DNA from: Cupriavidus pauculus
GTDB lineage: Bacteria > Pseudomonadota > Gammaproteobacteria > Burkholderiales > Burkholderiaceae
NCBI RefSeq assembly: GCF_008693385.1
Contig: NZ_CP044065.1
Span: 3,224,001 to 3,288,000, forward strand
Length of the DNA stretch: 64,000 nt
Direction of reading: 5' to 3'
Below the pieces are notes generated by a model. That model was not told where the DNA came from, did not search any database, and saw nothing but the letters and a program-made list of their open reading frames with translations. The position numbers and the translations under genes are program-made. Positions 35,888-42,786 of the stretch are shown in pieces; position 1 is the first letter of the stretch, and every line of letters starts with the position of its first letter.

Positions 35888-38346
35888 AGGGAAGCCTTTG
35901 GGATAGCAGGTTCCGCCGCGTGCTGTATCGCATCGTGGCGAGCATCATCGTCTTCCTCGCGCTCGTGCTCGTGGGACTGCTGGCCGGCGCGTCGGCCAAC
36001 ACCGAGTTCTTCGATCGCTATTTCACGCTGCTGTTCAAGATCAACCTCGTGGTCGGGGTGCTGCTGATCCTGACGATCGGCGCGCTCGCGTTCACGTTGT
36101 GGCTGCGTTACCGCCGCGGGAAGTTCGGTACGCGGCTGATGACCAAGCTCGCGGTGTTCTTCGGCGTGGTGGGCGTGCTGCCCGGCGTGCTGATCTACCT
36201 CGTGTCGCTGCAGTTCGTCTCCCGCAGTATCGAGTCGTGGTTCGACGTGCGCGTGGAAACCGCGCTCGAAGCGGGCCTGAACCTCGGCCGCACGACCATC
36301 GACAGCACGCTCGGCGACGTGCAGAGCCGCGCGCGCTCGATGGCGGACCAGCTCACGGGGTCCTCCGGCATGGCCACGTCGCTGCAGCTCAACCGGCTGC
36401 GCGAGCAGTACGGCGTGCAGGAAGCCGCGATCTTCACGGGCAGCGGCCGCGTGCTGGCCACAGCCTCGAGCAGCTATGCCTCGCTCGTGCCGGATCTGCC
36501 GTCGGGCGCGCTGGCCGAGCAGGCGCGACTGGCGGGCGGGTACGCATCGGTGGAGGGCGGTACCGAGCCGGCCAGCGGCGGGACGCGGCATGTCGAGGGG
36601 ACGCCGCTGTATCGGGTACGCGTGATCATTCCGCTCGGCGTCGCCCCCGTGCCGCAGCAGGACGGCGCGAACGGGCAGGGTGCCACCGCGAGCGGCGCGG
36701 CCGCGCAGCGCCCGCCGCGCATCGCGCTCGGGCCCACGCGCGACAAGTGGGCGGGCTCCGGGCTGTCGGTCGAACGCCGGCCCGAGGACGCGCCGCCCGC
36801 GGGCTTCGGGCTCGTCGGCGACACGGTCCGCGAGGAACGCTATCTGCAGGTCATCCAGCCTGTGCCCGCGGCGCTCGCGCGCAATGCGGACGAGGTCCAG
36901 CGGGCGTACCAGGAATACCAGGAGAAGGCGCTGGGCCGCACGGGCCTGCGCAAGATGTATATCGGCACGCTGACGCTCACGCTGTTCCTGGCCGTCTTCA
37001 TCGCCGTGATGCTCGCGCTGCTGCTCGGCGGGCAGCTCGCGCGGCCGCTGCTGATGCTGCTGCAGGGGACCAAGGAAGTCGCGGAGGGCGACCTCTCGCC
37101 GAAGCGCGAGCTCAAGAGCCGCGACGAACTGGGCATGCTCACGCAGCAGTTCAATCAGATGACGCGCCAGTTGTCCGATGCGCGGCTCGCGGTCGAGCAG
37201 AACCGCGCCGCGCTCGAGCAATCGAAGGCGTACCTCGAGAGCGTGCTGCAGAACCTGACGGCGGGCGTGCTCGTGTTCGACCGGCGCTTTGTGCTGCTGA
37301 CCGCGAACCCCGGCGCGGAGCGCATTTTCCGGCAGCCGTTCGCGACCGTGCTCGGCCAGTGTTTCGATCAGATTCCGAACCTCGCGGAATTCGGCGAGAT
37401 CGTGCGGCAGGCGTTTTCCGAGCAGACCACGAGCGAGGTGCTCGGGGGCGCGCAGCACTGGCAGAAGCAGATCGAACTGCCGCAGGGCGACGAGGAACAG
37501 CCGCTCACCCTGTTGGTGCGTGGCGCGCGGCTGCCCGCGGCCAACCGTGACGAACCTGGCTATGTGGTCGTGTTCGACGATATTTCCGACGTGATTTCGG
37601 CCCAGCGCTCGATCGCCTGGGGCGAGGTGGCGCGCCGGCTGGCCCATGAAATCAAGAACCCTCTGACGCCGATTCAGCTGTCCGCCGAGCGTCTGCAGAT
37701 GAAATTGTCGCCAAAACTTACAGAAACCGACGCGGACGTCCTAAAGCGCGGGGCCGCGACGATCGTTAACCAGGTAGCGGCAATGAAACGCATGGTCGAC
37801 GATTTCCGCGATTATGCGCGGACGCCGCCGGCGGTCGTGCAGCTGCTGCAGCTCAATGGGCTCGTGTCCGAGGTGCTGCATCTGTACGGGATCGACGATC
37901 CGGCCGTGCACGAACACCCCGTGATTCATCCGACGCTGGGTCAGGCATTGCCTGAAATAAAGGGCGATCCGACACAACTGCGCCAGGTTATCCACAACCT
38001 GTTGCAGAATGCGCAGGATGCGGTCGCGGATAACGTCGCGGCGGGGAGGGCGGCGCCCCGTATCACTCTCCGGACCGAGACTGTAGAATACAAAGATTCT
38101 GCCGGCGAAGACCGGCAGGCCGTCAAGCTCTCCATCGCGGACAACGGACCGGGTTTCGCGCCACGAATTTTGAGTCGCGCGTTCGAACCGTACGTGACCA
38201 CCAAAGCCAAGGGCACTGGCCTCGGGCTTGCGATGGTGAAGAAGATCATTGACGAACATGGCGCCCGCATCGAGTTGCGGAACCGCATGGATGGCGCCGA
38301 GATCGTCGGAGCGCAGATCTCGATCCTGTTCGTTAAACTGGCATAG
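35884..38346 (+). CDS. NtrY-like sensor histidine kinase
   Basis: 820 residues. The N-terminus has three or four membrane helices (residues ~15-110, IVFLALVLVGLLAG, LLILTIGALAFTLWL, FFGVVGVLPGVLIYLV), a periplasmic region, another helix near 360, then a HAMP domain (LARPLLMLLQGTKEVAEGDL), a PAS domain (~445-560), HisKA with RRLAHEIKNPLTPIQLSAERL and an ATPase domain with VIHNLLQNAQDAV, DNGPGFAP and GTGLGLAMVKKI. This is the NtrY layout, linked to nitrogen metabolism, redox or envelope traits. It overlaps DUF4390 and precedes its regulator by 54 bases. Confidence 0.93.
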   Translation: MKGSLWDSRFRRVLYRIVASIIVFLALVLVGLLAGASANTEFFDRYFTLLFKINLVVGVLLILTIGALAFTLWLRYRRGKFGTRLMTKLAVFFGVVGVLPGVLIYLVSLQFVSRSIESWFDVRVETALEAGLNLGRTTIDSTLGDVQSRARSMADQLTGSSGMATSLQLNRLREQYGVQEAAIFTGSGRVLATASSSYASLVPDLPSGALAEQARLAGGYASVEGGTEPASGGTRHVEGTPLYRVRVIIPLGVAPVPQQDGANGQGATASGAAAQRPPRIALGPTRDKWAGSGLSVERRPEDAPPAGFGLVGDTVREERYLQVIQPVPAALARNADEVQRAYQEYQEKALGRTGLRKMYIGTLTLTLFLAVFIAVMLALLLGGQLARPLLMLLQGTKEVAEGDLSPKRELKSRDELGMLTQQFNQMTRQLSDARLAVEQNRAALEQSKAYLESVLQNLTAGVLVFDRRFVLLTANPGAERIFRQPFATVLGQCFDQIPNLAEFGEIVRQAFSEQTTSEVLGGAQHWQKQIELPQGDEEQPLTLLVRGARLPAANRDEPGYVVVFDDISDVISAQRSIAWGEVARRLAHEIKNPLTPIQLSAERLQMKLSPKLTETDADVLKRGAATIVNQVAAMKRMVDDFRDYARTPPAVVQLLQLNGLVSEVLHLYGIDDPAVHEHPVIHPTLGQALPEIKGDPTQLRQVIHNLLQNAQDAVADNVAAGRAAPRITLRTETVEYKDSAGEDRQAVKLSIADNGPGFAPRILSRAFEPYVTTKAKGTGLGLAMVKKIIDEHGARIELRNRMDGAEIVGAQISILFVKLA

Positions 38347-38400
38347 TCAATCAGGTTCCGTCCATCATGGCGGCGCCATGGTGGGGTTAAGAGGGCAAGT

Positions 38401-39114
38401 ATGGCAACCATCCTCGTAGTCGATGACGAAATGGGTATTCGGGAGTTGCTCTCGGAAATCCTGAGCGACGAAGGCCATGTGGTCGAACTGGCTGAGAACG
38501 CGCAGCAGGCACGCGAGTTTCGCGCGGGCAGCACGCCTGACCTCGTCCTGCTCGACATCTGGATGCCGGATACCGATGGCGTGAGCCTGCTCAAGGAGTG
38601 GTCGGCGCAGGGCTATCTCACGATGCCCGTGATCATGATGTCCGGGCACGCCACGATCGATACCGCCGTCGAGGCGACCAAGATCGGCGCGCTGAATTTC
38701 CTCGAGAAGCCGATCGCGCTGCAGAAGCTGCTGTCCGCGGTGGAGCAGGGCCTCGCGCGCGGCATCGAGCGTCCACGCACGGCACCGGCCGCGGCCAGCA
38801 CCGCACCGGCCGCGACAACCGCTCCCGATGCCGCCTCGCCCTCGGCGCCCGCCGAAATCCCGGTGGATGCCACGGCCAACGGCAACGCGACGCGCGTGCC
38901 CGAAGCGGAGATGCATTTCTCGTTCGACATGCCGCTGCGCGAAGCCCGTGACCTGTTCGAGCGCGCCTACTTCGAGTACCACCTGATGCGCGAACACGGC
39001 AGCATGACCCGCGTCGCCGAGAAGACGGGCCTCGAGCGTACCCACCTCTACCGCAAGCTCAAGCAGCTCGGCGTCGAACTGGGCCGCAACAAGCCCGAGC
39101 CCACCGAGCAGTGA
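38401..39114 (+). CDS. NtrX-like response regulator without an AAA+ domain
   Basis: 237 residues. The receiver starts MATILVVDDEMGIRELLSEIL, phospho-acceptor Asp52 in VLLDIWMPD, and conserved Lys in FLEKPIAL. Instead of the sigma54-interacting AAA+ domain of NtrX there is a linker of about 60 residues rich in Ala/Pro/Thr, followed by a Fis-type helix-turn-helix (REHGSMTRVAEKTGL, ERTHLYRKLKQLGVEL). It is therefore a DNA-binding regulator that cannot open sigma54 promoters itself. It is the obvious partner of the upstream NtrY-like kinase. Confidence 0.93.
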   Translation: MATILVVDDEMGIRELLSEILSDEGHVVELAENAQQAREFRAGSTPDLVLLDIWMPDTDGVSLLKEWSAQGYLTMPVIMMSGHATIDTAVEATKIGALNFLEKPIALQKLLSAVEQGLARGIERPRTAPAAASTAPAATTAPDAASPSAPAEIPVDATANGNATRVPEAEMHFSFDMPLREARDLFERAYFEYHLMREHGSMTRVAEKTGLERTHLYRKLKQLGVELGRNKPEPTEQ

Positions 39115-39166
39115 AGCACGCAACGCTTGACCACTGCAAAAACGGCTGATATAGTTTCGCTTCTTT

Positions 39167-39242
39167 GGCCCGGTAGCTCAGTCGGTAGAGCAGAGGATTG
39201 AAAATCCTTGTGTCGGCGGTTCGATTCCGTCCCAGGCCACCA
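39167..39242 (+). tRNA. tRNA-Phe (GAA)
   Basis: 76 bases including the encoded CCA. D stem GCTC/GAGC, anticodon loop TTGAAAA with anticodon GAA, T loop TTCGATT. The acceptor stem GGCCCGG / CCAGGCC has a C5:A68 mismatch; other pairs are standard, with G:T wobbles in the anticodon stem and T stem. It marks the left edge of the low-GC accessory island. Confidence 0.96.
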
Positions 39243-39251
39243 GCATGAAAA

Positions 39252-39278
39252 AAAACGGACGCTTCGGCGTCCGTTTTT
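39252..39278 (+). terminator. Intrinsic terminator after tRNA-Phe
   Basis: ACGGACGC-TTCG-GCGTCCGT with a stable tetraloop, flanked by A and T tracts. Confidence 0.9.
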
Positions 39279-39303
39279 GTTTTTGCGCGCCCCGTATCGT
39301 GTT

Positions 39304-39375
39304 TTGCGGCACCTGCTCACTCCCTACCACATCGCGCAAGACGGCTCTTCAGGCTCCACGCGACTAGCATCGTAC
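39304..39375 (+). repeat. Left copy of the island's imperfect direct repeat
   Basis: Shares TTGCGGCACCTGCT and CACATCGCGCAAGACGG with positions 42326-42395 in the same orientation, followed by further partial identity. It covers the 3' end of the small gene at 39324-39518. Confidence 0.7.
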
Positions 39376-39518
39376 TCGGCGATCCGTTGCCGGAAGTAGG
39401 CGCGTCGACGCATCATTTCATCGTACTTCTCCGCCGGCGTTCTGGGTCTTGCCGGAGGGTTGGAAACACCAAACTCGCCGGCGTTTTCCTGTTGATGTGG
39501 GTTGTGGCCAAAGCTCAT
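39324..39518 (-). CDS. Small hydrophilic protein, unknown function
   Basis: 64 residues, rich in Glu, Arg and Pro (TPAEKYDEMMRRRAYFRQRI), with no signal peptide, ending EPEEPSCAMW. GAGGAG lies 8 bases before the ATG, which supports translation. I do not recognise the family. The last ~14 codons resemble a second copy near 42342-42395 (ending PEDPSCAMC), so this gene or its 3' end was duplicated at the other edge of the island. Confidence 0.6.
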   Translation of the reverse strand: MSFGHNPHQQENAGEFGVSNPPARPRTPAEKYDEMMRRRAYFRQRIAEYDASRVEPEEPSCAMW

Positions 39519-39539
39519 GTTGTCTGCTCCTCGAACTGT

Positions 39540-39836
39540 CGATGGAAAAATCGGTGATTGAGTGTGGAATCGAAGTGGTGTTTCCTCTTGATCCAGACCA
39601 AGCCCTCCGATCGGGTACGGGATTGCCGCGAATCAGCTCTTCGGACCATTGGCGTTCGAAGTCGGCAGCGGAGCGGCCGAGTCGTTCTTCAATATCTGAA
39701 ACGCCTCTGGTCGCATCGAGGAGCGCGTCGGCAAAACTGCCGACATGCTGGCGATATGCTTATCATCGAAAGTTGCGGCGCTATCTGCAGCCAGCGCAAC
39801 GCCCATCCGATTCGCCACCACGACTTCGCACGTCAT
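39540..39836 (-). pseudogene. Frame-broken remnant of a proteasome-like Ntn-hydrolase gene
   Basis: From an ATG at 39836 (GGTGAGG upstream) the frame reads MTCEVVVANRMGVALAADSA, which resembles the start of HslV/Anbu-like Ntn-hydrolase relatives often found in accessory regions. After about 30 residues this frame loses similarity and stops at 39633. Another reverse-strand frame, open from about 39760, reads GSFADALLDATRGVSDIEER and FERQWSEELIRGNPVPDRRA, which looks like genuine protein. A frameshift or internal deletion joining two parts of one gene is inferred. Full-length members have over 200 residues, so the copy is inactive. Confidence 0.5.
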
Positions 39837-40080
39837 GCCCACGCCTCACCAAGACAATTTCGGCGCATTGTGGAACATGAAATTTTTAAATGCAAAAGAC
39901 GTGGAAATTGTGTTTCTGCATGCGGAAATTCATAGTATTTTCTATTGAGTTTCGATGCGCGAATGGTCACTACGCCGAGGGAAAGAATCAATAGCGATGG
40001 CACCCGACATGAGTTGAATCGGTAGGGTTCGCGTGGTCTCCTCGCACGACGAGCGTCTCGCAAGGACCGGTCAAAGCGGT

Positions 40081-40206
40081 ATGGCCAAAACGAAGTTCTG
40101 CTCCAATGCAGAAGGGGGCTGCGGCTCAGATTTCGTTGAGCTTGACACCACTGCGCACGAACCGCTCGAAGGCGTCACCAATACCAGCGTCATGGAGCTG
40201 TCATGA
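40081..40206 (+). CDS. Very small ORF, possible gene
   Basis: 41 residues beginning MAKTKFCSNAEGGCGSDFVE, acidic, with three Cys-Gly elements but no recognised fold. Its stop overlaps the start of the next ORF (ATGA). Ribosome site is weak. Composition looks protein-like rather than random, but no homology can be claimed. Confidence 0.3.
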   Translation: MAKTKFCSNAEGGCGSDFVELDTTAHEPLEGVTNTSVMELS

Positions 40207-40301
40207 GCCGTAAGGAAAGCGACCGCGCGCCGAATGTGATCAAGCACGCTGCGCCGCCGGCCACGGCCGACTCGGGCGTCGGTCGCGATGGAAGCATTTA
40301 G
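40203..40301 (+). CDS. Very small ORF coupled to the previous one
   Basis: 32 residues starting MSRKESDRAPNVIKHAAPPA, sharing four bases with the ORF before it in an ATGA overlap. Polar, no signal peptide or membrane segment. The pair could be a two-gene micro-operon or chance. Confidence 0.25.
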   Translation: MSRKESDRAPNVIKHAAPPATADSGVGRDGSI

Positions 40302-40413
40302 CTTTGGCAACCCATCGCCGCCCTAGACCGCCATGCTGCCGATAACCGCGGCCGAGGTTCTCTCTAATCTGTTCAGTGCAGCCCCCCGACCGCTCCGGTC
40401 TACACATAGCCCT

Positions 40414-40638
40414 CTAGAACCAAGCGCCAAAGCCGGCAGAGCGCCGCAGGATTCTCTCAAGCAGCATTGCCTCTTCCATCTGATCGGCCTGATGCACTCG
40501 CGAGCTGGGGAATTGCAGCACGACGGCGCTCCGACGCTCGATGTCGAAAACATTGGCGTCTTCCTGGCACGCATCAAAAGAACGTTCCTGAGGCATCCCC
40601 AAGTCCAGGGGCATTTGGATCTGCTCGCCGATTCCCAT
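40414..40638 (-). CDS. Small protein coupled to the anti-phage deaminase gene
   Basis: 74 residues, starting MGIGEQIQMPLDLGMPQERS and ending LERILRRSAGFGAWF, net acidic at the start and basic at the end. Its ATG lies two bases after the deaminase stop codon region, and its ribosome site AGGAG is inside the last codons of the deaminase gene, 6 bases before the ATG. This is strong evidence for translational coupling. No family is recognised. The functional link to nucleotide-depletion defence is inferred from position only: an inhibitor, activator or accessory subunit are all possible. Confidence 0.65.
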   Translation of the reverse strand: MGIGEQIQMPLDLGMPQERSFDACQEDANVFDIERRSAVVLQFPSSRVHQADQMEEAMLLERILRRSAGFGAWF

Positions 40639-40640
40639 TT

Positions 40641-42269
40641 CTAACTCCTGAATTGCATCTCGTCACCCGACGCGTCCCGACCCCCGGCGATGTCGGGACA
40701 AACCGCCGCTGCTTCCGGTCGGAGGCCCCGGATGGCGACTGACTCTAGCGTCGGTATGGCCTCCAACGTAATCGCAGTAACAGGGTAGGCCGCGTGCATT
40801 CGCATCTTTCCGCTTCTCGGATCCTTCCGGCCCTCCGAGCGTGCGGAGAAGAACTTGAGGAATCGTGACGGCGCTACGCCGTCGTAAGGAAAAATTCGGA
40901 CTTTGTTACCGTCTCCCTCGCGCTCTGTAATGGCGTCGGAATGCAGCTTTGTCGCCAGGCTCTTCCGATATGGCTCGAGGAAGCAAACCTCCCTGATGCC
41001 TGCTGCCACAATATGACGCGCGCATGAGTGACAAGGGTAAGTCGTAACAAACAGCCGGCCCCCACGTATCTTGGCACCGTTTGTGGCCCCCGCATTCAAC
41101 AGGGCATGCATCTCCGCATGCACCGCTCTTGAGAACTCGATCAAGCTTTTGAGTTGACTACCGTGCCGGATCAGTTCGACCGCGCGCTCCCTGTTCTCTG
41201 CACTCACGATTCCCTCTCTTATCATGCGCCAGACCAGATCGCTGGCAATCAGATCTTTCTCTTCATCGTTGCAGCAATGACCACCATCGCGATTCCAGCA
41301 TCGACGATCGTAGTCGGCAGAAACATTGGCGCCTGATTCATAGAGCCCGCCGAACGGCTTCGGTACGTCGTTCCACCCTACAGACAAAACTTCTCCATCC
41401 GAGTCCAGAAGAGCCGCACCTACCTGACGGGACAGACACGCGGAATTGCGTGCGGCCGAGTACGCCGCATACATGGCGCGCTCGTTTGCGGTGGGTGTCG
41501 CGATCTTCGTGCCCATCATCAAATCCAGAAACCTCCTTGCACTTGATTGCAGTTGCGTATCGGTACCAGAGTCGGCACGAAGAAAGAAGTCCGATTGCGG
41601 GAAGATCTCACTGACCTGCTGCCCGTGATCGACCTCTTCACCAGAGTCCCGATCGATCAGCAGATGCGTGTGTTCGCCACGATGCGCGCGCTTTGACAAG
41701 CGATCGATCCTGACCTCGATCGGCGCGTAGACACCGATCACGTGCAACATGTCGCCGTACACCGACCTTAGAAGACGTAGCTCATCGACGTTCTTGATGG
41801 AGTCGATGATGTGACAGGTGCGCCTGGAGAAGATCGGTGCGGAGGGATCGGCATCGCATCCATGGAACATAGCTGTCTGCCGACAATGCCCAGCGTTCAG
41901 CTTTTCACGAGCCAACGCGATAGTTCTGATCGCGACCCGAGCAAGGTACGCATTGCCGTGTACGGCTCGGAGCTGGTTTTCCTTCTCAATGAGCTCGTTC
42001 CGTGAGCAGTCGGCGTGCAGACCGCCAATTCTTCGAACCTCGTCACTCAGTCGAATGACGGTAACGTTCTCGTAGTTGTAATCCGTGCCCTTTAGTAGCA
42101 TCTCGAACGAGTGGCCGACCTCATGCAATGGCGTACCCATCGGTCCGCAAAGCGCGATGACAATCTCCGCAGTCAACGGACCCTCAGCAGCGAGCTGCTT
42201 GTCCAATGCGACCGGATTCAACCGATTTCCGCTGTCCTGTTTTGTCGCGGCGCTTCTCATGTGTGCCAT
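40641..42269 (-). CDS. avcD: Anti-phage dCTP deaminase (AvcD/DCD type)
   Basis: 542 residues with two domains. The N-terminal ~250 residues look like a P-loop nucleotide-kinase domain (IVIALCGPMGTPLHEVGH; degenerate Walker A without Lys), with RRTCHIIDSIKN and VIGVYAPIEVRIDRL. The C-terminal domain from ~270 is a zinc cytidine/deoxycytidylate deaminase, with catalytic His384-Ala-Glu386 in AVHAEMHALLNAG and zinc Cys413/Cys416 in TTYPCHSCARHIVAAGI. The architecture and length match AvcD/DCD proteins, which deaminate dCTP/dCMP and deplete cytidine nucleotides during phage infection. In Vibrio the enzyme is held inactive by the upstream non-coding RNA AvcI. Start is either 42269 or 42260. Codon use is foreign relative to neighbours. 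Confidence 0.85.
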   Translation of the reverse strand: MAHMRSAATKQDSGNRLNPVALDKQLAAEGPLTAEIVIALCGPMGTPLHEVGHSFEMLLKGTDYNYENVTVIRLSDEVRRIGGLHADCSRNELIEKENQLRAVHGNAYLARVAIRTIALAREKLNAGHCRQTAMFHGCDADPSAPIFSRRTCHIIDSIKNVDELRLLRSVYGDMLHVIGVYAPIEVRIDRLSKRAHRGEHTHLLIDRDSGEEVDHGQQVSEIFPQSDFFLRADSGTDTQLQSSARRFLDLMMGTKIATPTANERAMYAAYSAARNSACLSRQVGAALLDSDGEVLSVGWNDVPKPFGGLYESGANVSADYDRRCWNRDGGHCCNDEEKDLIASDLVWRMIREGIVSAENRERAVELIRHGSQLKSLIEFSRAVHAEMHALLNAGATNGAKIRGGRLFVTTYPCHSCARHIVAAGIREVCFLEPYRKSLATKLHSDAITEREGDGNKVRIFPYDGVAPSRFLKFFSARSEGRKDPRSGKMRMHAAYPVTAITLEAIPTLESVAIRGLRPEAAAVCPDIAGGRDASGDEMQFRS

Positions 42270-42325
42270 CCAATAGTAGTTTGACTTTCAACCAAGCAGG
42301 CTGTGAGGAGCAAGACAGTCGCGTC

Positions 42326-42395
42326 TTGCGGCACCTGCTGCTTAACACATCGCGCAAGACGGATCCTCGGGCTGTTCGCGACTCGCAACACCGCC
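42326..42395 (+). repeat. Right copy of the island's imperfect direct repeat
   Basis: TTGCGGCACCTGCT and CACATCGCGCAAGACGG again, separated by a shorter spacer than in the left copy (39304-39375). Together they bracket about 3 kb including the deaminase. Confidence 0.7.
42342..42395 (-). pseudogene. 3' fragment of the small EPEEPSCAMW gene
   Basis: The reverse strand reads ASREQPEDPSCAMC then TAA, close to the end of the protein at 39324-39518 (ASRVEPEEPSCAMW). A TGA lies in frame just upstream and no start or 5' part is present, so it is a fragment. Confidence 0.55.
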
Positions 42396-42757
42396 TCAGA
42401 GCCGTCGTCTCCGGCTTCTGGAGATACGAGAGCTGGTCGGCTTTCACGAGGCGGCCACGAAGTTTCGATGGTGGCGAACTGGAGTGCCATCACACTATGT
42501 ATTGTGGGATAGGTCGCGGCACGCGAAAGCGCGAAGATCGATTGCGATGGCGGGGGCGTTCCATGCGTCGCGAAATGATAGATCTGCGCGATGCGGGGAT
42601 ACAGCGCCGATCTACGAAATTGCGGCGGCCGCGCTCGGGGTCGCGGACGCCCAAGTTCCACTTGGGACATCGATGTAGCTGACACGGGGCTTTTTCATTT
42701 TCCCCTTCCACTCTTCCGGCTCTTGGAAGCTGCGTCGCATGTCACGCGATTAAACGG

Positions 42758-42781
42758 AAATACAAATCCTGATTTGTATTT
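42758..42781. repeat. AT-rich inverted repeat at the island edge
   Basis: AAATACAAATC-CT-GATTTGTATTT, a perfect 11-base stem with a 2-base loop, six bases beyond the LysR stop codon. TACAAATC recurs just downstream (from 42788). It could be a terminator for the LysR gene or an old element boundary. The very low GC is out of character for the window. Confidence 0.5.
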
Positions 42782-42786
42782 TCGTT

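Larger units (their letters stand above)
39243..42786. other. Accessory island adjacent to tRNA-Phe
   Basis: About 3.5 kb between tRNA-Phe and the next LysR gene. Base composition is clearly lower in GC, and codon use in the deaminase gene lacks the strong third-position GC of its neighbours. It holds a defence-type deaminase, a frame-broken gene, several very small ORFs and an imperfect direct repeat near both ends. No integrase or transposase is present and the tRNA 3' end is not repeated at the right side, so it is either a remnant of an integrated element or a recombined defence cassette. Confidence 0.65.
42270..42786 (-). other. Leader region of the deaminase gene, candidate site of an AvcI-like RNA
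   Basis: 517 bases without a convincing protein gene. It contains the right copy of the island repeat with a degenerate gene end (42342-42395) and an AT-rich inverted repeat near the LysR gene (42758-42781). In characterised systems a short inhibitory RNA is encoded here, directly upstream of avcD. The sequence alone neither proves nor excludes one; a 142-codon reverse frame (42257-42685) looks non-coding. Confidence 0.4.

Noticed and set aside
40333..40644. A 103-codon plus-strand frame
   Set aside because: It is opposite the coupled 74-residue gene, which has a strong ribosome site and better composition.
42257..42685. A 142-codon reverse-strand frame upstream of the deaminase
   Set aside because: Arg/Ser/Pro-rich with no ribosome site, and it overlaps the deaminase start in another frame.
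39167..42786. tRNA-Phe as an intact attachment site of an integrative element
   Set aside because: The 3' end of the tRNA is not repeated at the right border and no integrase is present.
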